This document shows positions 9,030 through 17,814 of a stretch of 64,000 bases of DNA, piece by piece. The first letter of the stretch is position 1. Each line of letters opens with the position of its first letter. The notes under the pieces were generated by a model, which was not told the DNA's origin, did not search any database, and saw nothing but the letters and a program-made list of their open reading frames with translations. Source of the stretch: an uncultured Rickettsiales bacterium (GTDB taxonomy: Bacteria > Pseudomonadota > Alphaproteobacteria > Rickettsiales > Rickettsiaceae). The stretch spans positions 269,064-333,063 of the forward strand of contig CAJBEU010000002.1 of assembly GCA_903952265.1 (NCBI GenBank), given 5' to 3'. Made by a program: the position numbers and the translations under genes.

Positions 9030-9611
9030 ATGAGCACTAACAAAAGCAAGCTATTTTATTCATTATTTACTCTTGTTCTAATTCTTAGTGCATTCTACTT
9101 GGTAGAGAAATTTACTCCAGTAAAATGTATGGATTTGATGATTAGATATGGAGAAAGGGAATTCATACTTCGAACTACAGCTGTAATAATAGCAAGATCT
9201 TTGCTGGGAGTGTGTATTTTTGTCCTGTCAATTTTGCTATTTCTTGTAAAACGTGCATTTTTTGCTAGTCCTACAAAATTGGGAGACTTAATCAAATCTT
9301 CCGAATTGATGTTGTTACAAAACTGGAAAAAAGCACAAAAATATGAAGCAGTGATGAGAAATATGCTAGAGAAGGACTTGGAAAATTATCGTAACTTTTT
9401 AGAACATCAGTTTCGAAAATCTCCAAGTCTTAGTTTGTGTATTTCCTTAAAGAATTTTTCTTCTCTAAATAAGGAAGCGCTTTATCTTTATTTGACCAAA
9501 TTAGCTCAACCAGAGCAACACATAGGTGTCTTTTTATCAATTTGTGAACATTTAGGTCTCTCACACGAAGCTAGCAGGCTAAAGAATAAATTGCAAAAAC
9601 AAGTAATTTAA
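9030..9611 (+). CDS. Membrane protein with weak HemY N-terminal resemblance
   Basis: 193 residues, function not firmly recognised. Two hydrophobic helices lie near residues 10-27 and 47-68, separated by a short polar loop (IRYGEREFIL). A charged helical region follows, beginning ASPTKLGDLIKSSELMLLQN. This order (two helices, small loop, then a tetratricopeptide-like helical start) resembles the N-terminal part of HemY-type proteins of alphaproteobacteria, but it is much shorter. The C-terminal 60 residues also look helical (LCEHLGLSHEASRLKNKL-like). It is divergent from fliI and sits 133 bases before tmk. It could instead be a lineage-specific membrane protein. Confidence 0.5.
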   Translation: MSTNKSKLFYSLFTLVLILSAFYLVEKFTPVKCMDLMIRYGEREFILRTTAVIIARSLLGVCIFVLSILLFLVKRAFFASPTKLGDLIKSSELMLLQNWKKAQKYEAVMRNMLEKDLENYRNFLEHQFRKSPSLSLCISLKNFSSLNKEALYLYLTKLAQPEQHIGVFLSICEHLGLSHEASRLKNKLQKQVI

Positions 9612-9744
9612 AGATAAGGTGAATGAAAAAATCCTGAAAAACTACTTATCAGTCTCAAAGTGTAGATAGAATTCAGGATAAGACTTAAAATGAAAACCCA
9701 CATGATTCTAGATTTAAGCTGTTAATTTAATTAGTATTTTAATA

Positions 9745-10359
9745 ATGCAAAAAGAAAATAACGCAAGATTCGTTTCTTTTGAAGGGGGAGAGGGAAGTGG
9801 AAAAACTACTCAGAGCTCGCTTCTGCACGAACATTTGGTAAAAAAATCAATTAAGGCAATTTTGACCAGAGAGCCAGGAGGTTCAGATCTTGGAGAAGAA
9901 TTACGTATTTTATTGAAAAAACAGCATAATCCAAAGGCAGAGCTATTATTATTGCTAGCTAGTAGACATGATCACGTGCAAAATCTTATTTTACCAGGCC
10001 TTGCATCTGGAAATTGGGTGATTTGCGATAGATTTATTGACTCTACAATGTGTTATCAAGGTTTACTAAAAGAACTTGGAATAGATTATATTAAAAACCT
10101 ACACGCCCAAATTATAGGAGAAGTTTGGCCTAACTTTACATTCCTTATGGATCTACCCACTAAATACATAAAAGACAGAATCAACACTAGAGAAAATCTA
10201 ACTCATTATGACACTATGCCTGTTGAGCAACATGAAAAGGTAAGAAATGGTTTTTTGGAAATAGCAAAATCTTTTCCAAATAGAATTGTTGTGCTTGATG
10301 CCACTAAAGATCCAAAAATTATACACGAAGAAATTGTAAAATTGCTTGGAGTTTTATAA
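9745..10359 (+). CDS. tmk: Thymidylate kinase
   Basis: Phosphorylates dTMP to dTDP. 204 residues, normal length. The P-loop is FEGGEGSGKTTQ at residues 10-21, followed by the DR motif TREPGG and the thymidine-site block DRFIDSTMCYQG. The LID region is shorter and less basic than in the E. coli type. It works downstream of ThyX (encoded at 30.6 kb), which makes dTMP. The stop codon lies inside a 14-base-pair hairpin. Confidence 0.96.
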   Translation: MQKENNARFVSFEGGEGSGKTTQSSLLHEHLVKKSIKAILTREPGGSDLGEELRILLKKQHNPKAELLLLLASRHDHVQNLILPGLASGNWVICDRFIDSTMCYQGLLKELGIDYIKNLHAQIIGEVWPNFTFLMDLPTKYIKDRINTRENLTHYDTMPVEQHEKVRNGFLEIAKSFPNRIVVLDATKDPKIIHEEIVKLLGVL

Positions 10360-10383
10360 ATTAGTTTATCTAATTTATAAAAC
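10351..10383. terminator. 14-bp perfect AT-rich hairpin spanning the tmk stop
   Basis: GTTTTATAAATTAG (10351-10364) is the exact reverse complement of CTAATTTATAAAAC (10370-10383), with a 5-base loop TTTAT. The first arm contains the tmk stop codon. There is no clear T-run after it, so it is either a weak bidirectional terminator between tmk and the converging hemW or a 3'-end stabiliser. Confidence 0.5.
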
Positions 10384-10539
10384 ATCTATAATTCGCTCTC
10401 AAAAGGATTTGCTTTTTTAAAGATTTGATTAAAAAACCACGTTCTCTGTAAGTTGTAATTTTCCTGATCCGGGAATTTACTAAAGCTGACACACAAAATT
10501 GTGCCTTTAGGGCGCAAACAGCCTGAGTTTTAATTCGAC

Positions 10540-11700
10540 TTAGACTTGAGTAAAAATCTCCACTAGTTGAGATGTAATTTCGGTATGCAGAAGCATTCCC
10601 TTATTTGTAAGGGCAATTTTATCATTTGATCTCAACAAAAATTCATTCTCAACCAAGAATTGAAATTTTTGTTTACTAAAACAAAAATTTAAGTTTTTTT
10701 GAGCAATATTTTCTAGTTTCTGAAGACACACTCCCCAGGGCACTCTAAGACCCATAAATAGCATCTCAGTGACAGCTTCATGTTTTGTTAATTTATTTTC
10801 AATAAAGATGCCATTGAGTTTTTCATTTACTTGTTGCATCCAAATTTGAGGAGATTTATGCGTTTCAATAGCAATCACTTGGTCTTTGGACATGATTCTG
10901 CTGTGTGCGCCAGGCCCAATACCGATATAACTGTCATAATTCCAATAATTAATGTTGTGCTTGCATCGAAAAGAATTTTTTAGTGCATAATTTGAAATTT
11001 CGTATCTTTCATATCCAGATCTTGAAAGCCTAAAATTTGTATACTCATAAAGTTCTAAAGAACGGTCGGAAGAAATAAGAGGCAATTTACCCAATTTCAC
11101 CAAAGTATGAAATTTCGTTTCCTCTTCTATCGTTAATTGGTAAAGAGACAAGTGACTAAGATCAAAGTCCAAAACTTTCTCTAACTCAACGCTCCAAGTT
11201 TGAACATCTTGTCCATGACAAGCATAAATTAGGTCACATGAGACATTATGAAAACAGTTTTTAGCTATTTCAATGGCACGAATTGCTTCGATTGAGCTGT
11301 GCTCTCTACCTAAAAATTTTAGTGTTTTGTCGTTAAGAGATTGCACTCCTATCGATATTCTGTTAATTCCACAACGAGCAAACAGGTGGAATTTTTCAGA
11401 TTCAACCGAATTTGGATTAGCTTCTAAAGAGATCTCGGTGTTTAAGTCCACAATTCCGATGTCTGCAATTTTATTTATTACAGAATGAACAAGATCTGGC
11501 GACATTAAAGACGGAGTGCCGCCGCCAAAAAAAATGGATCTTATTATTTTTCCTTTAATTTGTGAACTAAAATGATCTAGTTCTCTTGTATAAGCATTTT
11601 TCCATATTTCGTAGTCAAAGGTCTTTGATACGTGAGAATTAAAGTCGCAGTAAGGACATTTACTAAGGCAAAAAGGCCAATGGACGTATATAGATATCAT
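10540..11700 (-). CDS. hemW: HemW-like radical SAM protein
   Basis: 386-residue radical-SAM protein of the HemW group, formerly annotated as oxygen-independent coproporphyrinogen III oxidase; HemW is thought to bind and deliver heme. The [4Fe-4S] motif is CLSKCPYC at residues 12-19, followed by FFGGGTPSLM and the late block RYEISNYA. HemN proper has an extra N-terminal region, absent here, which is why I prefer HemW. The stop is 180 bases from tmk on the opposite strand; that gap holds a weak TGTGCC/GGCGCA hairpin and no gene. Confidence 0.9.
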   Translation of the reverse strand: MISIYVHWPFCLSKCPYCDFNSHVSKTFDYEIWKNAYTRELDHFSSQIKGKIIRSIFFGGGTPSLMSPDLVHSVINKIADIGIVDLNTEISLEANPNSVESEKFHLFARCGINRISIGVQSLNDKTLKFLGREHSSIEAIRAIEIAKNCFHNVSCDLIYACHGQDVQTWSVELEKVLDFDLSHLSLYQLTIEEETKFHTLVKLGKLPLISSDRSLELYEYTNFRLSRSGYERYEISNYALKNSFRCKHNINYWNYDSYIGIGPGAHSRIMSKDQVIAIETHKSPQIWMQQVNEKLNGIFIENKLTKHEAVTEMLFMGLRVPWGVCLQKLENIAQKNLNFCFSKQKFQFLVENEFLLRSNDKIALTNKGMLLHTEITSQLVEIFTQV

Positions 11701-11827
11701 GAAATATGGAAGGAGACGCAGGAAAGCTCAAAGAATATTTTTGGGTCAAGACTCAAAAGCAAGTTGATCTTGGGTCTTAGCAATATGACAGCACGCCTCA
11801 ATGGAACTGATTAATATCAAAATTTAA

Positions 11828-13099
11828 TCAAGCGATTGCACTTTTTTTAGGTTTTTTGCCTTTTTGCTGTACTACAGCCAGCGTTGCTTGATCTTGGCTG
11901 GACATCTGCTTATCTACTGTGAATTTTGAACCTTCTTTTGCTTCATTAATGTGAAACATGGTGTCCAGTAAAGTGCTCTCGATTATGCTTCTAAGCCCCC
12001 TTGCTCCGGTTTTTTTCTCTAATGCACGCTGGGCTATAAGGTCAAGGGCAGACTGAGTGAACTCAAGTTTAACCTTATCTAGCTCAAATATAGTTTGATA
12101 TTGCTTGACCAAAGAGTTTTTTGGTTCGTAAAGAATTCTTACAAGCTCTTGTTGATCAAGGTTTTGTAGATTGGCAACAACTGGTAGTCTACCAACAAAT
12201 TCAGGAATTAGCCCAAATTTAATTAAATCTTCTGAGTCAAGCTGCTTCATCAATTGATTGCTTTTTGTATAGTCCATTCTACTTTTTATGTTTGCTCCAA
12301 ATCCAATTGAATTTTTAGCAGTCCTTTGTTCGATTATCTTTTCAAGACCTACAAAGGCACCTCCGCATATAAACATTATGTTAGTCGTATCAACTTGAAC
12401 GAACTCTTGCTGAGGATGTTTTCTGCCTCCTTGAGGGGGAACGGAAGCAATTGTTCCTTCCATAATTTTCAATAGTGCTTGCTGCACGCCTTCTCCGGAA
12501 ACATCTCTTGTTATGGAAGGGTTGTCTGCCTTAGAAGTCGCAATTTTATCTATTTCATCAATGTACACAATTCCACTTTGAGCTCTTGCAATATCATGAT
12601 CTGCAGCCTGTAAGAGGTACGATATCACGTGCTCAACGTCCTCTCCGACGTATCCCGCCTCAGTAAGTGAGGTAGCATCGGCAATTGCAAAAGGAACATT
12701 AAGAATTTTAGCTAAAGTGCGAGCTAGAAGGGTTTTTCCAGATCCGGTAGGACCTATAAGCAGGATGTTTGACTTACCTATTTCTATTTCTCCACCACTG
12801 TCTAGATAAGTAATTCTTTTATAGTGATTATACAATGCAACCGAAAGTACTCTTTTTGCTTCTTCTTGACCTATGATGTATTCGTTTAGCTTTTGATAGA
12901 CAACCTGAGGATATGGAATTTCTCCAATCTCATCGTCTCTTTTACTAGAACCTTCTTCTCTTAAAAGTTCAAAACAAAGATCCACACATTCACTGCAAAT
13001 GAATACAGAGTCTCCTCCAGCTATCAAGCGCTTTACCTGGTTTTGCTTTTTTAAGCAAAATGAACACTGAGCAGTTTCGTTTTCTATAAAATCTGTCAT
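11828..13099 (-). CDS. clpX: ATP-dependent Clp protease ATP-binding subunit ClpX
   Basis: AAA+ unfoldase that feeds substrates to ClpP. 423 residues. The N-terminal zinc-binding domain has CSFC and CSEC pairs (residues 12-15 and 35-40). Walker A is GPTGSGKT near 114-121, Walker [10 protein letters not shown], and the pore-loop and GARGLRS sensor-2 blocks are intact. clpP is not adjacent here, whereas clpP-clpX-lon is common elsewhere; lon lies 35 kb away. The 193 bases upstream contain no gene. Confidence 0.97.
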   Translation of the reverse strand: MTDFIENETAQCSFCLKKQNQVKRLIAGGDSVFICSECVDLCFELLREEGSSKRDDEIGEIPYPQVVYQKLNEYIIGQEEAKRVLSVALYNHYKRITYLDSGGEIEIGKSNILLIGPTGSGKTLLARTLAKILNVPFAIADATSLTEAGYVGEDVEHVISYLLQAADHDIARAQSGIVYIDEIDKIATSKADNPSITRDVSGEGVQQALLKIMEGTIASVPPQGGRKHPQQEFVQVDTTNIMFICGGAFVGLEKIIEQRTAKNSIGFGANIKSRMDYTKSNQLMKQLDSEDLIKFGLIPEFVGRLPVVANLQNLDQQELVRILYEPKNSLVKQYQTIFELDKVKLEFTQSALDLIAQRALEKKTGARGLRSIIESTLLDTMFHINEAKEGSKFTVDKQMSSQDQATLAVVQQKGKKPKKSAIA

Positions 13100-13292
13100 T
13101 TCACACTACTCATATTCAGGTTAAAATATACGAACAGCCTACATTCTCTTATACAGACAAACAAGCTAACAGTACAAGGCCCTGTGTAAATCCGTCTGAA
13201 GATACTCACATTATCTAAAAGGCTCTGTCAGTTTGTCAAGGCAACTTTGTTTATTATTATGCAAAGTCTACTAAGTATACATAAGCAGTTAT

Positions 13293-16200
13293 TTAAAGAA
13301 AACTAGGATCTATTGCAAAATAAATTTCCGATTGATCAATTTCAGCGCGTTTGCCATTTTGAATAGCCTCCTTAGTAAAATTCATTTTAGATAAAGTCTG
13401 CTTTTCTATAAAAGATTCATGATTTAAAAGACTTTTTCGCATCTCCGCCTCTTTACAATATATAGACAGCGCTATCTTCGTTGTGATGTCAAGCCCAGAC
13501 TCTTTTCTCAATTGTTGAACAAATCTTACAAAATCTCTAGCAATCCCTTCATCTTTTAATTCTTTGTCTATTTTCGTATCTATGCACACTATGCAGTTTA
13601 AATCTGGAATAATTTTCACAGAATCTCCAGCTATAGATTCCGTCACAAGCTCATATTCAGAATTTTCTAACATATAATTTCCAACTCGTACTTTTTCTCC
13701 TTCTATATTCCAATCTGAGTTTTTGACGCTCTCTATAAGAGATTTTACTTTAGCAGGAATTCTTTTGGCAATTTGAGAAAGGTTAAGAGATAGAGTACGT
13801 TTACTAAATTCGGAATAATTTTTGGTAAATAAGACTTGTTTAACGTTAGTCTCATCTTTTATGAGATTAACGAATTTTTCCACGCTCTCTTGATCTTCAA
13901 TTGCAATTGTTAAAGTTTTAAGTGGCTGTTTTATCTTAATATTGACCTTGTTTCGAATAAAGAGAGCCGCATTACATATGCTGCGTACTTTACTCATATT
14001 GTCGAGTAACTCAAAATCTACTTTTATCTCATTCAAAACCGGAAAATCTTCCAAATGCACACTTTCCTTACCCTCTTGACCCAGCAGACCTAGATAAATT
14101 TCTTCTGTGATCATCGGAACAAGGCAGGAAGAAGCTTTTACTATACTCAGTAAGCAAGTAAAGAGTGCATTATACGCGTCTTCTTTGTCTTTGGATGCCT
14201 CGCTTTTCCAAAAGCGCTCTCTACTTCTTCTTATATACCAGTTATTAAGAGATTCAAAAAAATCGCCAACTTTTTGGCACGCAGCCTGAGTGTCAAAAGC
14301 TTGCAAGGCAGTTTTTATCTGATCAATGCTAATTTTTAATTGAGAAACAATATAAATATCTAGAAAATTTTCGTACCTAAAGCAAATTTTTGCAGTAATT
14401 TTGTCAGCGTTAGCGTACATTGAAAAAAAATGATATGCATGCCAAATAGGCTTTATATAAAGCCTCAGTGCGTCATACACCATTACCCCTTCTTTATCCA
14501 AAAGTAACTCTCCTCCATTTACAACACGGGAGGAAAGCATAGTAAACCTTAGTGCATCTGAACCATATTTGTTGAAGATTTCAAATGAGTCAGGGTAATT
14601 TTGCAGCCTCTTAGATAGTTTTTGTCCAGATGCGTCTAATACGACTCCATGACAGATGCAATTTAAAAAAGGTGGTTTTTCAAATAATGCAGTAGATAAA
14701 ACCATTAAAGTATAAAACCAACCTCTAGTTTGGGCGGTGTATTCGGTAATAAAATCAGCGGGAAAACGATTTTCAAATAATTCTTTAGATGCAAATGGGT
14801 AGTGCAGTTGTGCGTAAGGCATTGATCCACTCTCAAACCAACAATCAAAGACATCTGGAACCCTTCTCATGTAAGATTTTCCAGAAGGGTCATCTGGATT
14901 GGGCCTGACCAAAGTATCTATAAAAGGCCGATGCAGATCATTTATCGTTACTCCAAAATCCCGCTCTAGCTCCTTTATGGAACCATAAACGTCAATTCTA
15001 GGATATAAAGGGTTGTCTGAGATCCATATCGGAATAGGAGTGCCCCAAAATCTGTTTCTGCTTATTGACCAATCTTTGGCTCCTTCTAGCCATTTGCCAA
15101 AAAGATTATCTTTGACATATTCAGGAATCCAATTGATTTGCTTATTTAATTCAGCCATTTTGTCTTTAAAGGCAGAAACCCTTATGTACCAAGAAGGTAC
15201 AGCCTTATATATCAAAGGTTTGTCAGTTCTCCAGCAATGAGGATATTCATGAATATATTGTTCGGTTTTTATCCATTTTTGATCCCGTTTTAGCTTTTTG
15301 ATGATTAGGTCGTTTGCATCAAAAATGTGCATTCCTGCAAAATCGGAAACGCTTGCTGTAAATATTGCTCCTTCATCAATTGGACAAACTGGATCGATAT
15401 TGTAGTTTTTGCATAACATTTGATCCTCTTCTCCAAAAGCTGGAGCTATATGCACTATACCCGTTCCGTCTTTGTCTGTAACAAAATCTCCAACTAGAAC
15501 TTTAAAAGCATTTTTGTGGTCCTTAAAATACTCAAATAAAGATAAATAACTAATTCCTTCAAGATCTTTTCCATCAATTGTTGTAATTTTTTCAGCTTCG
15601 CCAAACTCTGCTTTGTACTCTGCAAAAGCAGATTCAGAAAGTATGTAACAATCAGAGTTTTTAAAAAAAACTGAGTATTTAATGTCTTTATTGACAGCAA
15701 TTGCTAAATTTGAAACAAGAGTCCAGGGTGTTGTGGTCCAAGCACACAGAAAACATCTATTAATTCTAGAGTCTTGTTTTAAAAAAGAGGGAATCTCCTT
15801 ACATTGAAAGGCAATGGTTACAGCTTTATCTGTTCTCTGCCTATAAGCATTATCTAGCTTGGTCTCAAAGTTGGATAAAGGAGTCTGGCAGGCCCAAGAA
15901 TAGGGCATAACCCTCACATCATGGTAAACATACCCTTTTTTATAAAGCTCTTTAAAGCCCCACATTACGGATTCCATGAATTTAAGATCCATAGTTTTGT
16001 AAGAGTTGCGAAAATCTACCCACCTACCTTGTCTGCTTACATATTTTTCCCATTGATCTGTGTACTTTAAGACAGAAGTGCGACAGTGAGAGTTAAATTT
16101 CTCTACTCCATATTCCTTGATGCTGAGGCAACCAGATAAGCTGAGATCTTTCTCGGCTTCCATCTCTGCAGGTAATCCGTGACAATCCCACCCAAATCTT

Positions 16201-16454
16201 CTCTCTACCCTTTTTCCAAGCATAGTTTGAAAACGAGCGTAGGTATCCTTTATAAAACCAGTAAGTAAATGACCATAGTGAGGCAATCCGTTAGCAAAGG
16301 GAGGGCCATCGTAAAAAATAAACTGATTTGATTCGTCTTTTTGATCAACAGATTTTTGAAAAATATCCCTTGCCTCCCAATATTTAAGAATTTTTTCTTC
16401 TATCTCTGGAAAACTAGGATTTGGATTTGTTATTGGATAGTTCTTTCTCACCAC
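13293..16454 (-). CDS. ileS: Isoleucyl-tRNA synthetase, eukaryote-like (type 2)
   Basis: Charges tRNA-Ile. 1053 residues, longer than E. coli IleRS (938). The class I signatures are HYGH at residues 59-62 (HIGH) and KLSKR near 610 (KMSKS). The KxSKR form, the length and the extended C-terminal region are characteristic of the eukaryote-like IleRS clade also found in rickettsiae and some other bacteria; in that clade mupirocin resistance is common, though nothing here tests it. The editing-domain block TTPWTLVSNLA is present. The start is GTG (a second GTG follows at once). It is divergent from rluD. Confidence 0.96.
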   Translation of the reverse strand: MVRKNYPITNPNPSFPEIEEKILKYWEARDIFQKSVDQKDESNQFIFYDGPPFANGLPHYGHLLTGFIKDTYARFQTMLGKRVERRFGWDCHGLPAEMEAEKDLSLSGCLSIKEYGVEKFNSHCRTSVLKYTDQWEKYVSRQGRWVDFRNSYKTMDLKFMESVMWGFKELYKKGYVYHDVRVMPYSWACQTPLSNFETKLDNAYRQRTDKAVTIAFQCKEIPSFLKQDSRINRCFLCAWTTTPWTLVSNLAIAVNKDIKYSVFFKNSDCYILSESAFAEYKAEFGEAEKITTIDGKDLEGISYLSLFEYFKDHKNAFKVLVGDFVTDKDGTGIVHIAPAFGEEDQMLCKNYNIDPVCPIDEGAIFTASVSDFAGMHIFDANDLIIKKLKRDQKWIKTEQYIHEYPHCWRTDKPLIYKAVPSWYIRVSAFKDKMAELNKQINWIPEYVKDNLFGKWLEGAKDWSISRNRFWGTPIPIWISDNPLYPRIDVYGSIKELERDFGVTINDLHRPFIDTLVRPNPDDPSGKSYMRRVPDVFDCWFESGSMPYAQLHYPFASKELFENRFPADFITEYTAQTRGWFYTLMVLSTALFEKPPFLNCICHGVVLDASGQKLSKRLQNYPDSFEIFNKYGSDALRFTMLSSRVVNGGELLLDKEGVMVYDALRLYIKPIWHAYHFFSMYANADKITAKICFRYENFLDIYIVSQLKISIDQIKTALQAFDTQAACQKVGDFFESLNNWYIRRSRERFWKSEASKDKEDAYNALFTCLLSIVKASSCLVPMITEEIYLGLLGQEGKESVHLEDFPVLNEIKVDFELLDNMSKVRSICNAALFIRNKVNIKIKQPLKTLTIAIEDQESVEKFVNLIKDETNVKQVLFTKNYSEFSKRTLSLNLSQIAKRIPAKVKSLIESVKNSDWNIEGEKVRVGNYMLENSEYELVTESIAGDSVKIIPDLNCIVCIDTKIDKELKDEGIARDFVRFVQQLRKESGLDITTKIALSIYCKEAEMRKSLLNHESFIEKQTLSKMNFTKEAIQNGKRAEIDQSEIYFAIDPSFL

Positions 16455-16658
16455 TTAAATAAACTTGCAAAAATTTCTAGATTCCACGCCTAGCAAAAGA
16501 TAAGTGCTAAAACTAATAAAGTGCCTAAAATGCATAGATGGAGGATGATATAACGATTTAAGACTTTTAGGTAGGTCTATCAGATATAATATGAAAGTAG
16601 TAACTTAAATTTTTGGCGTTCTTGAGCACATTTGCTATGTACTTTTTAGAGAGAATTT

Positions 16659-17753
16659 ATGGAGATAACTAAAGATTATTTTTTGAACGAAGACAGTTGT
16701 GGCATGAGAATAGACGCCGCTCTATCTCGCATATCTCCTTTATCTAGAAGCTCTTTAACAAAATTGATTAAATCTGGATGCGCAAGCATTAATGGTCAAG
16801 TAATCAGGGATGCTGACTTTAAAATAACAAAACCAGTAAACGTGCAGCTATCTACTCACTTGCCTGCGGAAATACAAATGAAGGCCTCTATAGTAGACTT
16901 TACGGTGGTATATGAAGACAAAGACTTGCTAATTGTGGATAAACCTGCAGGGATAGTTGTACATCCTGGAGTTGGAAATTACGAAAATACTTTAGCAAAT
17001 GGACTAATGCATCATTATGGAGATGATCTATCTTCTATTGGAGGAATGTTGCGTCCTGGAATAGTTCACAGATTAGACAAGGATACTTCAGGACTCATGG
17101 TTGTTGCAAAAAACAACTCTATGCACAATTTGCTTTCTGAGCAAATAAGAAAAAGAGAGGTGCAAAGACATTACCTTGCTCTTGTATGGGGTGTGCCAGT
17201 TCCTGCATGCGGAAAAATAGAGAATTTTCTCAGAAAAAGCCCATCGTGTCACACAAAGATGGCGGTCTGCTCTCAAAGACTAATAAATAAAAAAGTTTTT
17301 GCTCAAAATTTTGCAAATCAAGAACAAGACTCTCAAAATACTTTTTTTGCAAAAGCATTTGCATGTAAAAAACAAGGAAAATACGCTCTTACGCACTACG
17401 AATATTTGAGTGTTGCAAAAAATAAAGAAATAAGTCTTGTAAAATGCAAACTTTCAACTGGAAGAACTCATCAAATTAGAGTGCACATGTCTCACATAGG
17501 GCATTCTATTGTAGGAGATCAGCTATACGGAAATAATGAACAACGAGCAAAAAGAAATTTGCCTCAAAATGCAATCCTAGAAACTATTCTATCCCTAAAA
17601 CGTCAGGCATTGCATGCCTATCGGCTCTCTTTTTTACATCCATTAACAAATGAAGAATTGAATTTTTATTCAAATCTTCCTGAAGATATTCTAGAAATCT
17701 GTAAAATAGCAAATATACAAACAGATTTAATAGATTCGGCAATTTCGACCTGA
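16659..17753 (+). CDS. rluD: RluA/RluD-family 23S rRNA pseudouridine synthase
   Basis: 364 residues. An S4-type RNA-binding domain occupies roughly residues 15-75 (SRSSLTKLIKSGCASINGQ). The catalytic domain contains GIVHRLDKDTSGLMVVAKN, with the catalytic Asp in HRLDKDTSG near 137-145, and the late TGRTHQIRVHM block. A stretch near residues 195-240 rich in Lys/Gln/Phe is longer than in E. coli RluD. RluD modifies helix 69 of 23S rRNA; RluC specificity cannot be excluded by sequence alone. addA starts 61 bases later. Confidence 0.9.
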   Translation: MEITKDYFLNEDSCGMRIDAALSRISPLSRSSLTKLIKSGCASINGQVIRDADFKITKPVNVQLSTHLPAEIQMKASIVDFTVVYEDKDLLIVDKPAGIVVHPGVGNYENTLANGLMHHYGDDLSSIGGMLRPGIVHRLDKDTSGLMVVAKNNSMHNLLSEQIRKREVQRHYLALVWGVPVPACGKIENFLRKSPSCHTKMAVCSQRLINKKVFAQNFANQEQDSQNTFFAKAFACKKQGKYALTHYEYLSVAKNKEISLVKCKLSTGRTHQIRVHMSHIGHSIVGDQLYGNNEQRAKRNLPQNAILETILSLKRQALHAYRLSFLHPLTNEELNFYSNLPEDILEICKIANIQTDLIDSAIST

Positions 17754-17814
17754 ATGGGAAGACCTTTTGGCAGCAGAACATATTTAGAAAAACAAAGGCC
17801 TGAAAAATACCAAA

